From NCBI GenBank assembly GCA_039649115.1, contig JBBWZQ010000140.1:1-15180 (forward strand): 15,180 nt of DNA, given 5' to 3'. The notes below the pieces were generated by a model. That model worked only from the letters and a program-made list of their open reading frames with translations. It was not told the origin of the DNA and did no database searches. Positions 1 to 6,242 of the stretch are shown here, in pieces. A program made the translations under genes and the position numbers. The DNA comes from DATEJJ01 sp039649115 (GTDB lineage: Bacteria > Actinomycetota > Actinomycetes > Mycobacteriales > Micromonosporaceae). Position 1 is the first letter of the stretch; each line of letters begins with the position of its first letter.

Positions 1-545
1 GTGCCGGACCCGGCGAGGTGTTGCAGGCAGACCATACGGGGAGCCTCGAAGCACTCGCCTCGCCCGCCGCAGTCGACCAGGTACCGGTTGCCGCCTTGGA
101 CGCGCAGCTCCTGGTCCACCCGGAACAGCAACGGAAGATCTGTCGGGCCGCAGGTCTCGTCCCGGCGGGCGAGGTTGAGGGTGGCCAGCAGCAGGGTGGT
201 GCGGTTGGCGTGGGCATCCTTCGCGCTCATCGCCGACGCCGGCTCGTGGTGCAGGAAATGCCCGAACGCGATGTCGCACAAGGCGGCGTAGTCGCGCGTG
301 TGCAGGACCAACTCGTGCCACAGATCGTCGACGACCACCGACGGCATCGACAGCTTGCTCCTGGGACGGCGGGCGATGAGCCGGAACCATTGTCGAGCCG
401 CGGCTTCGACCGTGCGGATCTCGTCGCCGCTGAGATCCGGGCGCTGGAATCCGAGGCGCTGACGCGCACTGGCCGGGAACTGGAAGGCCTCGACGGCGTG
501 CAGGCGGCGAGCGGTGCGACGACCGCCAAGCCTCGCCCGGATCAT
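1..545 (-). CDS. conserved hypothetical protein with WHE motif, 3' end cut by window edge
   Basis: Reading the minus strand from an ATG at 545 gives 181 residues with no stop before the window edge, so the C-terminus is missing. The central part has the pattern VVVDDLWHELVLHTRDY (about residues 70-86) followed by FGHFLHH (94-100). I recognise this from a family of bacterial proteins of unknown function, often labelled glycine-rich domain-containing, in which a V-D-x-x-WHE-x-I-L-x-TR-x-Y core is typical. Four cysteines lie in the second half (C132, C159, C165, C173). No signal peptide or membrane segment is visible. The start is the first in-frame ATG; no in-frame ATG or GTG was found in the roughly 40 bases above it, and an AGAAG about 9 bases upstream could be a weak ribosome site. 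The plus-strand reading of this stretch, an apparent N-terminal extension of the delta-60 gene, has no family resemblance and is taken as a shadow. The biochemical role is unknown. Confidence 0.7.
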   Translation of the reverse strand, partial: MIRARLGGRRTARRLHAVEAFQFPASARQRLGFQRPDLSGDEIRTVEAAARQWFRLIARRPRSKLSMPSVVVDDLWHELVLHTRDYAALCDIAFGHFLHHEPASAMSAKDAHANRTTLLLATLNLARRDETCGPTDLPLLFRVDQELRVQGGNRYLVDCGGRGECFEAPRMVCLQHLAGSG

Positions 546-821
546 GTCGGTGTCTTCTGGGTACGGTGCGGGACGGACATGACATGCCCTTCGCTGACCG
601 GGATGGCAGGCGTCTCAGGTGGGATGCCGCCGGTTCCGGACGACCTCATCGTACCCGGGTTCGGGCCGGACCACTCCAACGCGTACGCTGCTCGCACTGG
701 CGGATTGCTTACACGACGACCCTTCGAGTCCACTGTGGACCGCATGGGTGTGCACACTCGCGGTTCAGTGTCCGCACCGACTCGCTCTTGCCTTTGCCGC
801 GCCCCGGTGCAACCGTTGGCC
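546..821. other. intergenic region between divergent genes, with a 13-base palindrome
   Basis: This gap separates the minus-strand WHE gene from the plus-strand delta-60 gene, so it should hold both promoters. No convincing -35/-10 pair was found by eye. The clearest structure is a dyad at 728-740 with arms GTCCAC and GTGGAC around a single central T. Open frames cross the region in several directions, but none gives a recognisable protein. Confidence 0.5.
728..740. promoter_or_regulatory. 13-base palindrome, possible operator
   Basis: Perfect 6-base arms GTCCAC/GTGGAC flank one central base between two divergent genes, where a shared operator could sit. It lies 82 bases upstream of the chosen delta-60 start. 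A similar TCCACAGTGGA occurs at 12481-12491 inside the protease gene, which weakens the idea of a specific site. Role is speculative. Confidence 0.2.
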
Positions 822-2147
822 ATGGCCTACACCCAGTCCCAGCAAGGGAAGTTTGCCCAACGAACGACGGTGTACGGTCGTCGCGCGAGCACAGCCCTCG
901 GACTGATGGTGGGGCTGCTCGTCGTGCCGGCCCCGGCCCATGCCCGTGGTGGCGCGTTGGACCGCAGCTTCGGCGTTGACGGCAAGGTCACCACCGACTT
1001 CGCCGGCCTCGGCGGCCGGATCCTCGCGCTGGTCGTGCAGCCCGACGGCAAACTGGTAGCCGCAGGGGGTTCGTCGGCACACTTCGCTTTGGCTCGCTAC
1101 AACCGCGACGGGTCTCTGGACCGCGGCTTCGGTGTCGACGGCAGGGTGACCACCGAGTTCGGCGATCCTGATGGAGCGAACGCGCTGGTCCTGCAGGCCG
1201 ACGGCAAACTGGTGGCCGCCGGTGTGAAAGCCACCTTCCAGGGAGAGCGCCTCGACTTCGCACTGGCTCGCTACAACCGCGATGGGACCCTGGATACCGG
1301 CTTCGGCGACCACGGCAAATTGACGACTGACTTCGGCGCCGATGACACCGCCCGCGCGCTGGTCGTACAGGCCGACGGCAAGTTGGTGGCCGCCGGAAAC
1401 ACCGTGGCCGCCACACCTCCGTACGTCAACAGCTTCGCGCTGGCGCGCTACAACCCGAACGGCACCCTCGACACCAGCTTCGGCGCCGGCGGCCACGTGA
1501 TCACCACCGGACCGGACATCGCCAACGCGCTCGTCGTGCAGGCCGACGGCAGGCTCGTCGCGGCCGGCGTCGCCAACCTCACGACGAACAGCCAATTCGC
1601 GCTGGCCCGCTACAACCGTGACGGCACCCTGGACACGCACTTCGGCGCCGGGGGCAAGGTGGTCACCAGCTTCGGCGGTGACGGCGCCTGGATCAGCGCG
1701 TTGGTCGTGCAGGATGGCAGGCTGACCGCCGCCGGATCGACAAATCTCGGAAGCGACACCGACTTCGCGCTGGCCCGCTACAACCGCGACGGCACCCTGG
1801 ACACGCACTTCGGCGTCGGGGGGAAAGTCACCACCCACTTCGCAGCCACGAACGACGACCGGCTCAACGCACTGGTCGTCGAGCATGGAAAGCTGGTGGC
1901 CGCCGGAAACTTGTCCACCTGGTCGACCCCTGACTATGACTTCGGGCTGGCCCGCTACAACCGCGATGGCACGCTGGACGCGCGTTTCGGCGTGGGGGGC
2001 ACGGTCGTCACCGACTTCGCGGGCGGTGTCGACGAAGCCAACGCACTGGCCGTACAGCCAGACGGCAGGCTCGTCGCGGCCGGCACCGCCTCGATCGCGG
2101 ACCAAGCCGACTTCGCCCTGGCCCGTTACAAGGCCGGGCGGACGTAG
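822..2147 (+). CDS. exported delta-60 repeat protein, seven repeats
   Basis: The 441-residue product begins with a basic stretch (RR at 20-21) and a hydrophobic segment (about 25-38) ending in the signal-peptidase-like motif PAHA at 38-41, so it is probably secreted. The rest is seven tandem units of about 51-58 residues. Each has the pattern LDxxFGxxGxVxTxF, then ALVVQxDGKLVAAG, then FALARYNxDGT, the signature of the uncharacterised delta-60 repeat family (TIGR02608). Seven such four-strand units would suit a seven-bladed beta-propeller; this is inference. The last unit ends at KAGRT just before the TAG stop. The start is uncertain: ATG 822 lacks a good ribosome site, and an in-frame GTG at 870 would give a shorter, more ordinary signal peptide. 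The frame is open back to 18, but that part overlaps the opposite-strand WHE gene and has no repeats. Ligand unknown; an extracellular binding or surface role is plausible. Confidence 0.85.
   Translation: MAYTQSQQGKFAQRTTVYGRRASTALGLMVGLLVVPAPAHARGGALDRSFGVDGKVTTDFAGLGGRILALVVQPDGKLVAAGGSSAHFALARYNRDGSLDRGFGVDGRVTTEFGDPDGANALVLQADGKLVAAGVKATFQGERLDFALARYNRDGTLDTGFGDHGKLTTDFGADDTARALVVQADGKLVAAGNTVAATPPYVNSFALARYNPNGTLDTSFGAGGHVITTGPDIANALVVQADGRLVAAGVANLTTNSQFALARYNRDGTLDTHFGAGGKVVTSFGGDGAWISALVVQDGRLTAAGSTNLGSDTDFALARYNRDGTLDTHFGVGGKVTTHFAATNDDRLNALVVEHGKLVAAGNLSTWSTPDYDFGLARYNRDGTLDARFGVGGTVVTDFAGGVDEANALAVQPDGRLVAAGTASIADQADFALARYKAGRT
948..2144 (+). repeat. seven tandem delta-60 repeats (about 155-175 bp units)
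   Basis: The repeats are visible in both protein and DNA. The most similar DNA blocks are 1596-1647 and 1764-1815, which match at 51 of 52 bases by hand comparison and span the FALARYNRDGTLDTHFG junctions before repeats 5 and 6. The spacers inside the units are much more diverged. This suggests recent duplication or gene conversion of the junction segment. Confidence 0.8.
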
Positions 2148-2320
2148 GCCATGCGGAACCCGGGCACACCATCAGCCACAGTGACCACTGGGGTACGCCC
2201 GCGTTCGCGAGTGCTCGGATCAAAGGTGCTAAAGGCATTATTCACTACGAATGCCGACTAGACTGGCGCCGTTCAGGGTCGCGATGGCCCAGCGTTGGAC
2301 GGCCTAGGTGAGGTCTCGGC
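2148..2320. other. intergenic spacer upstream of the chemosensory operon
   Basis: This 173-base spacer separates the delta-60 gene from the first cheW. It is the only sizeable gap ahead of the operon, so the operon promoter most likely lies here. I see no clear terminator hairpin for the delta-60 gene. A dyad and a TAGACT hexamer near 2234-2264 are described separately. Confidence 0.5.
2234..2264 (+). promoter_or_regulatory. candidate operon promoter with overlapping dyad
   Basis: GGCATT (2234-2239) and AATGCC (2250-2255) form a 6-base dyad around a 10-base centre. Just downstream, TAGACT (2259-2264) fits the loose actinobacterial -10 pattern TAnnnT. No good -35 lies 16-18 bases upstream; the dyad occupies that place, so a regulator-dependent promoter is possible. 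Transcription from here would leave a leader of about 50 bases before cheW. Confidence 0.25.
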
Positions 2321-2770
2321 GTGAGTGGGTTGTCGTTGGTGTTCCGGGCCGCATCCCACCTCTGCGCGCTGGACGTGGCGCGGGTGGTGGAGGTGATGCG
2401 CCCGCTGCCGGTACGCGGCCTGGCCGGCACACCGTGGTTCGTCCGCGGTGTGAGTGTCATCCGCGGGGTACCCACGCCCGTGGTCGACGTCAACGTGCTG
2501 GTCGGCGGCCAGGTGGACGCCGAGCGCCGGTTCGTTCTGGTCACCGAGGCCGGGCAGCCGGTCGCGCTCGCCGTCGCAGAGGTGGTGGGCGTCCGGGACC
2601 TGGCCGGTGCCGCGCTGCGCGAGGCGCCTGCCCTGCTCCGGGCCGCCGGCGTCGCGGTCGCCGAGGCGTTGACGGTGCTGGATGCCGAACTCCTGCTCAT
2701 CCTGTCCGAGTCGCGGATCGTGCCGCAGTCGGTATGGGCGGCGCTGGAACGTGACCGGGCGGGCGCATGA
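2321..2770 (+). CDS. cheW: CheW-like coupling protein, first copy (WspB-like)
   Basis: This 149-residue protein is a single CheW domain, the usual length for the family. Such proteins join the receptor tip to CheA in the cytoplasmic signalling array. The N-terminal strands (LSLVFRAASHLCALDVARVVEV) and the core VRGVSVIRGVPTPVVDV at about 41-57 match the conserved CheW fold, followed by RFVLVTEAG and VALAVAEVVGV. The GTG start at 2321 is supported by a strong ribosome site, GGTGAGG at 2307-2313, seven bases upstream. It is the first gene of the operon, and its stop overlaps the next start as ATGA. A second, quite different CheW lies two genes on; Wsp-type systems also carry two (WspB and WspD). 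Alternating use by receptor and kinase is not visible from sequence. Confidence 0.93.
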   Translation: MSGLSLVFRAASHLCALDVARVVEVMRPLPVRGLAGTPWFVRGVSVIRGVPTPVVDVNVLVGGQVDAERRFVLVTEAGQPVALAVAEVVGVRDLAGAALREAPALLRAAGVAVAEALTVLDAELLLILSESRIVPQSVWAALERDRAGA

Positions 2771-4227
2771 ACGTCGCCATCGACACGCCCGCCGTGGACC
2801 GGTTCCGCGGCGTGGTCGCGCAGCGGCTCGGTCTGGCCTTCCCCGACGAGAAGCGGGCGTTGCTCGCCGAGGTGCTGGGGCGGCGGGCGGCGGCGTGGGG
2901 CGACTGCGGGAGCTACCTCGCGCACCTCGCGACGGCCCCGGCGCCGGCCGAGATCGACGCGCTGGCGCAGGAGCTCACCACCCCCGAGACGTACTTCTTC
3001 CGCAACATCGAGCAGTACGAGGCGCTGGCCGGTGTGGTGCTGCCCCAGCGGATGCGCGCCCGGTCGGTCGGCCGGCAGCTGCGGTTCCTGTCGCTGGGAT
3101 GCGCCTCGGGCGAGGAGCCGTACACGATCGCGATGGTGGTGCGCGAGGTGTGCGACCCGTCCTGGCGGGTGTCGATCGTCGGCGCCGACGTCAACCCGGT
3201 GGTCCTGCGCAAGGCCCGGCGGGCGCACTATTCGGCGTGGTCGCTGCGCGCGGTACCGGAGGCGGCGCGGCGGCGCTGGTTCCGGGTGGACGGACCGGAC
3301 CTGGTGCTCGACCCGCTGATCCGCGAGTCAGTCCAGTTCACCCGGTGCAACGCCGCCGAAGAGGATGCCGCGCTCTGGCAACCGGACACCTACGACGCCG
3401 TCTACTGCCGCAACGTCCTGATGTACTTCACCCCGCAGACCGCTCAGGCGGTGCTTGACCGGATCTGCGGCGCGCTCGCGCCCGGCGGGTTCCTCTTCGT
3501 CGGCCACGCCGAGTCCCTGCGCGTCCTGTCGCACGACCTGGACCTGCGGCACAGCCACGGCACGTTCTATCACCAGCGCCGGCAGACCCGGCCGACGCCG
3601 GACCAGCGGGTGGCGGCGCCGGACGATGACTGGATGGCCGCCATCGGCGCGGCCTCCGGGCGGATCCGCCGCATCGCCGACCGTCAACCGCCACAGAGCG
3701 AGCCGGAACGGGCGCCGCACGCGTCTGACGAGTGGAACGCGGCGATGGAGTTGCTGGCACGGGAACAGTTCGGACGGGCGATCGAGGTCGTCGAGGCGTT
3801 TCCCGCGCACCTGCGCGTTCAGCCCGATGCCATGCTGCTGCACGCCGCGCTGCTGACCCACGCCGGCCAGCACACCCTGGCCGCCGAGGTCTGCGAGCAG
3901 GTACTGGGGGGCGACCGGCTCAACGCCGGCGCCCACTACCTGCTGGCCGTGTGCTGTGCGGGCAACGGCGACCCGCCCGCCGCCGTGCGGCACGGCCGGG
4001 TGGCGGCATACCTGGACCCGGCCTTCGCCATGCCGCGCCTGTTGCTCGGCCTGCAGGCCGCGCAGCGCGGCGACCACGAGGCGGCGCGGCGGGACCTGCA
4101 CCGGGCACTGGTGCTGTTCGCGCACGAGGATGCCGACCGGCTGCTGCTCTTCGGCGGCGGCTTCACCCGCGACACACTGTCCGCACTGTGCCGCGCGGCA
4201 CTCGCGGCCAGCGGAGAACTCCCGTGA
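2767..4227 (+). CDS. cheR: CheR-type receptor methyltransferase with C-terminal TPR-like repeats (WspC-like)
   Basis: The 486-residue protein would transfer methyl groups from S-adenosylmethionine to glutamates of the receptor. Residues 1-70 form the helical CheR N-domain; TTPETYFFRN (71-80) is the typical linker into the methyltransferase domain. The SAM loop is LGCASGEEPYTIA (110-122), and YDAVYCRNVLMYF (209-221) is the second conserved block. After a proline- and arginine-rich linker (about 270-325) comes a helical region to about 480 with TPR-like units, including LNAGAHYLLAVCCAGNGD and MPRLLLGLQAAQRGDHEAA. This architecture is that of Pseudomonas WspC and Myxococcus FrzF rather than plain CheR. 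The start overlaps the upstream cheW stop (ATGA), and the stop overlaps the next start (GTGA), so translation is probably coupled. The receptor downstream is the obvious substrate. Confidence 0.93.
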   Translation: MNVAIDTPAVDRFRGVVAQRLGLAFPDEKRALLAEVLGRRAAAWGDCGSYLAHLATAPAPAEIDALAQELTTPETYFFRNIEQYEALAGVVLPQRMRARSVGRQLRFLSLGCASGEEPYTIAMVVREVCDPSWRVSIVGADVNPVVLRKARRAHYSAWSLRAVPEAARRRWFRVDGPDLVLDPLIRESVQFTRCNAAEEDAALWQPDTYDAVYCRNVLMYFTPQTAQAVLDRICGALAPGGFLFVGHAESLRVLSHDLDLRHSHGTFYHQRRQTRPTPDQRVAAPDDDWMAAIGAASGRIRRIADRQPPQSEPERAPHASDEWNAAMELLAREQFGRAIEVVEAFPAHLRVQPDAMLLHAALLTHAGQHTLAAEVCEQVLGGDRLNAGAHYLLAVCCAGNGDPPAAVRHGRVAAYLDPAFAMPRLLLGLQAAQRGDHEAARRDLHRALVLFAHEDADRLLLFGGGFTRDTLSALCRAALAASGELP

Positions 4228-4781
4228 CGCCCGGTGGCGGCGTGGCCGGCCGGCTCGCCGACCTGCGCGACGGCTTCGACCGGTCCTTCAGCGAGCCACC
4301 GCGGCAACCGCCCGGACGCACGGATCTGCTGGCGATCCGGGTGGCCGACCTCGGCTACGCGGTCCGTCTGTCGACCATCACCGGACTGTGGGCCGACCGG
4401 CCGACAACGCCGCTCCCCGGGCCGGTACCCGATCTGGTCGGCCTGGCCAGCTTCCGCGGCACCGTCGTACCGGTCTACGACCTGGCCGCACTGCTGGGCC
4501 ACGCCGGACACGCCACCATCCGCTGGCTGATGCTCGCCACCGATACACCACCGCTCGCGCTGGGATTCGGCGCGGTCGACGGCCACCTGCAGGTACCCGC
4601 GACGGCCGTCGCACCGGTGGGCGACAGCGGGCAGACCAGCCGGGGGCTCGTCAGCGAACTGGTCACCACGGGCCACACGGTCCTGAGAGTCATCGACATC
4701 CGGGCGGTACGCGCCACGGTCGCGGCCCGGGCGGGCGCCACCGTGGCCGGCAGGGAGGCGGTACAGCGTGGTACGGCATAG
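4224..4781 (+). CDS. cheW: CheW-like coupling protein, second copy (WspD-like)
   Basis: This 185-residue protein has an N-terminal extension of about 34 residues (including LADLRDGFDRSFSEPP, 11-26) and then a CheW domain starting at LLAIRVADLGYAVRLSTITG. The central motif LVGLASFRGTVVPVYDL (71-87) corresponds to the GLxxxRGxxVPVxDL core of CheW. The GTG start at 4224 has GGAGA at 4213-4217 six bases upstream, and the TGA of cheR overlaps it. The C-terminal tail is alanine- and arginine-rich. An N-terminal acidic and aromatic extension is also usual in the second CheW of Wsp-type operons (WspD). The two copies in this operon are clearly divergent, which suggests different partners or geometry in the array; that is inference. 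Confidence 0.9.
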   Translation: MTPGGGVAGRLADLRDGFDRSFSEPPRQPPGRTDLLAIRVADLGYAVRLSTITGLWADRPTTPLPGPVPDLVGLASFRGTVVPVYDLAALLGHAGHATIRWLMLATDTPPLALGFGAVDGHLQVPATAVAPVGDSGQTSRGLVSELVTTGHTVLRVIDIRAVRATVAARAGATVAGREAVQRGTA

Positions 4782-6240
4782 GACGTTCAGCCAGAAGGTC
4801 GTTGTCGGGTTCGCGGTCAACGTGCTGCTGACCGTCGCGATCGGCGCGGTCGCCGTGGCGGCGCTGCACACCGTGGTGTCCACAAAGGACAAGGTGATCG
4901 CGCAGAGCGACCAGCTGCTCGCCGGCACGCAGCGGCTGCGGGCGGCCGCGGCGGAGAAGGTCAGCGGCTTCCGGACCTACCTGCTGACCGGCCAGCAGCG
5001 GTATCTGGACGAGATGGCGGGGGCCCGTATGGAGTTCCAGGCGACCCTCACTGAGATCAGCAGCGCCGCCGCCAACCGGGAACAGCGCCAACTCCTCGAC
5101 ACGGTGCGGACCGTAGAGAACGAACACCAGCAGGCGCTGGACGCGCTCATCGCGCTGCGGCGCTCGCGGGCGAGCCTCACCGCCGTGCTCAACGCCTTCG
5201 ACGCCCAGGCCGTACCCAGGCGTGACGCGTTGGCCCGCGACATCATCGCCCTCGACGACCTGGTGCGGCGCGGCACCGCCGCGGAGGTCCGGTCCTCCTC
5301 GGTGGCGGCGGCGGACGCGAGCGCCGCGATGGTGGGCATCGCCCTGGGAGCCACCGTGCTGGCCGTGGTGCTGGGCTTCGTGTTGACCCGGGCGCTGCGC
5401 CGCCAGATCGGGACCGCGGTCGGCCGCGTGCAGACCTCCTCGACCGAGCTGGAGGCGGCCGCGACGCAGCAGGCCAGCGGCGCCAAGCAGGAGGCCACCG
5501 CGATGAGCGAAATCACCACGACCATCAACGAGCTGCTGGTGACCTCGCTGCAGATCTCCGAAAGCGCGCAACGGGTGGCCCAGATCGCCGGCGAGACGGC
5601 CACCGCGGCCCGCTCCGGCCGGGGCACCGTCGAGCAGGCACACACGTCGATCACGGCCATCCGCCGCCAGGTCGACCTCGTCGTCGAGCACATGCTGGAG
5701 CTCGGCCAGAAGTCCCAGCAGATCGGCGCGATCGTGGAGATCGTCTCCGAGCTCGCCGAGCAGACCAACATCCTGGCCATCAACGCCACGATCGAGGCGG
5801 TGGGCGCGGGCGAGTCGGGGCGGCGCTTCGCCGTGGTCGCCGACGAGATACGCAAGCTCGCCGACCGGGTGACCGGCTCCGCGAAGGAGATCCGCGACCT
5901 GATCGAGGACGTCCGCGGCGCGGTCAACACGACGGTCATGGCCACCGAGACCGGTTCCAAGGCCGTGGACACCGGATCCCGGCAGTTCCTGGACGTGGCC
6001 ACGGCATTCCGGCAGATCGCCGAGCTGGTCGGCACCACGACCGAGGCGGGCCGGGAGATCGAACTGTCGACCAAGCAACAGTCGACCGCGGTCGAACAGG
6101 TCAACGTGGCCGTCGCCGATGTGGCACAGGCCACCCGGGCCACCGAGGCCAGCTCTCAACAGACCAAGCAGACCGCCTCGGAGCTGGCCGCCCTGTCCAC
6201 CGATCTGCTGCGGTTGGTGCACGCCGGGGCGGGTGGGTAG
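4768..6240 (+). CDS. methyl-accepting chemoreceptor, CHASE3-like sensor, no HAMP (WspA-like)
   Basis: The 490-residue product has a membrane helix at about 11-33, an extracytoplasmic helical domain (about 34-186), a second membrane helix at about 187-207 and a cytoplasmic receptor signalling domain. GFRTYLLTGQQRYLDEM (67-83) is a typical CHASE3 motif, so the sensor is probably a four-helix bundle with unknown ligand. No HAMP pattern follows the second helix; LTRALRRQIG leads straight into coiled coil. The signalling tip is EQTNILAINATIEAVGAGE (331-349), followed by FAVVADEIRKLADR. The position of the arginine that is near-invariant in classical receptors (Tsr R388) is glycine here (G346). Glutamine/glutamate pairs at 241-242, 437-438 and 464-465 are possible CheR/CheB sites. 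There is no C-terminal tethering pentapeptide. The GTG start overlaps cheW by 14 bases and has GGGAGG at 4753-4758. Confidence 0.93.
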   Translation: MVRHRTFSQKVVVGFAVNVLLTVAIGAVAVAALHTVVSTKDKVIAQSDQLLAGTQRLRAAAAEKVSGFRTYLLTGQQRYLDEMAGARMEFQATLTEISSAAANREQRQLLDTVRTVENEHQQALDALIALRRSRASLTAVLNAFDAQAVPRRDALARDIIALDDLVRRGTAAEVRSSSVAAADASAAMVGIALGATVLAVVLGFVLTRALRRQIGTAVGRVQTSSTELEAAATQQASGAKQEATAMSEITTTINELLVTSLQISESAQRVAQIAGETATAARSGRGTVEQAHTSITAIRRQVDLVVEHMLELGQKSQQIGAIVEIVSELAEQTNILAINATIEAVGAGESGRRFAVVADEIRKLADRVTGSAKEIRDLIEDVRGAVNTTVMATETGSKAVDTGSRQFLDVATAFRQIAELVGTTTEAGREIELSTKQQSTAVEQVNVAVADVAQATRATEASSQQTKQTASELAALSTDLLRLVHAGAGG

Positions 6241-6242
6241 CG

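Noticed and set aside
18..821. N-terminal extension of the delta-60 open frame
   Set aside because: It overlaps a recognisable minus-strand gene, has no repeats or known domain, and would place the signal peptide in the middle of the protein.
822..944. Twin-arginine signal in the delta-60 protein (RRAST)
   Set aside because: Two arginines are present, but the following residues lack the hydrophobic/FLK pattern; an ordinary Sec signal fits better.
2230..2260. Sigma-28-like promoter, TAAA then GCCGACTA
   Set aside because: The spacing is 19 bases instead of about 15-17, and no better upstream element exists at the correct distance.
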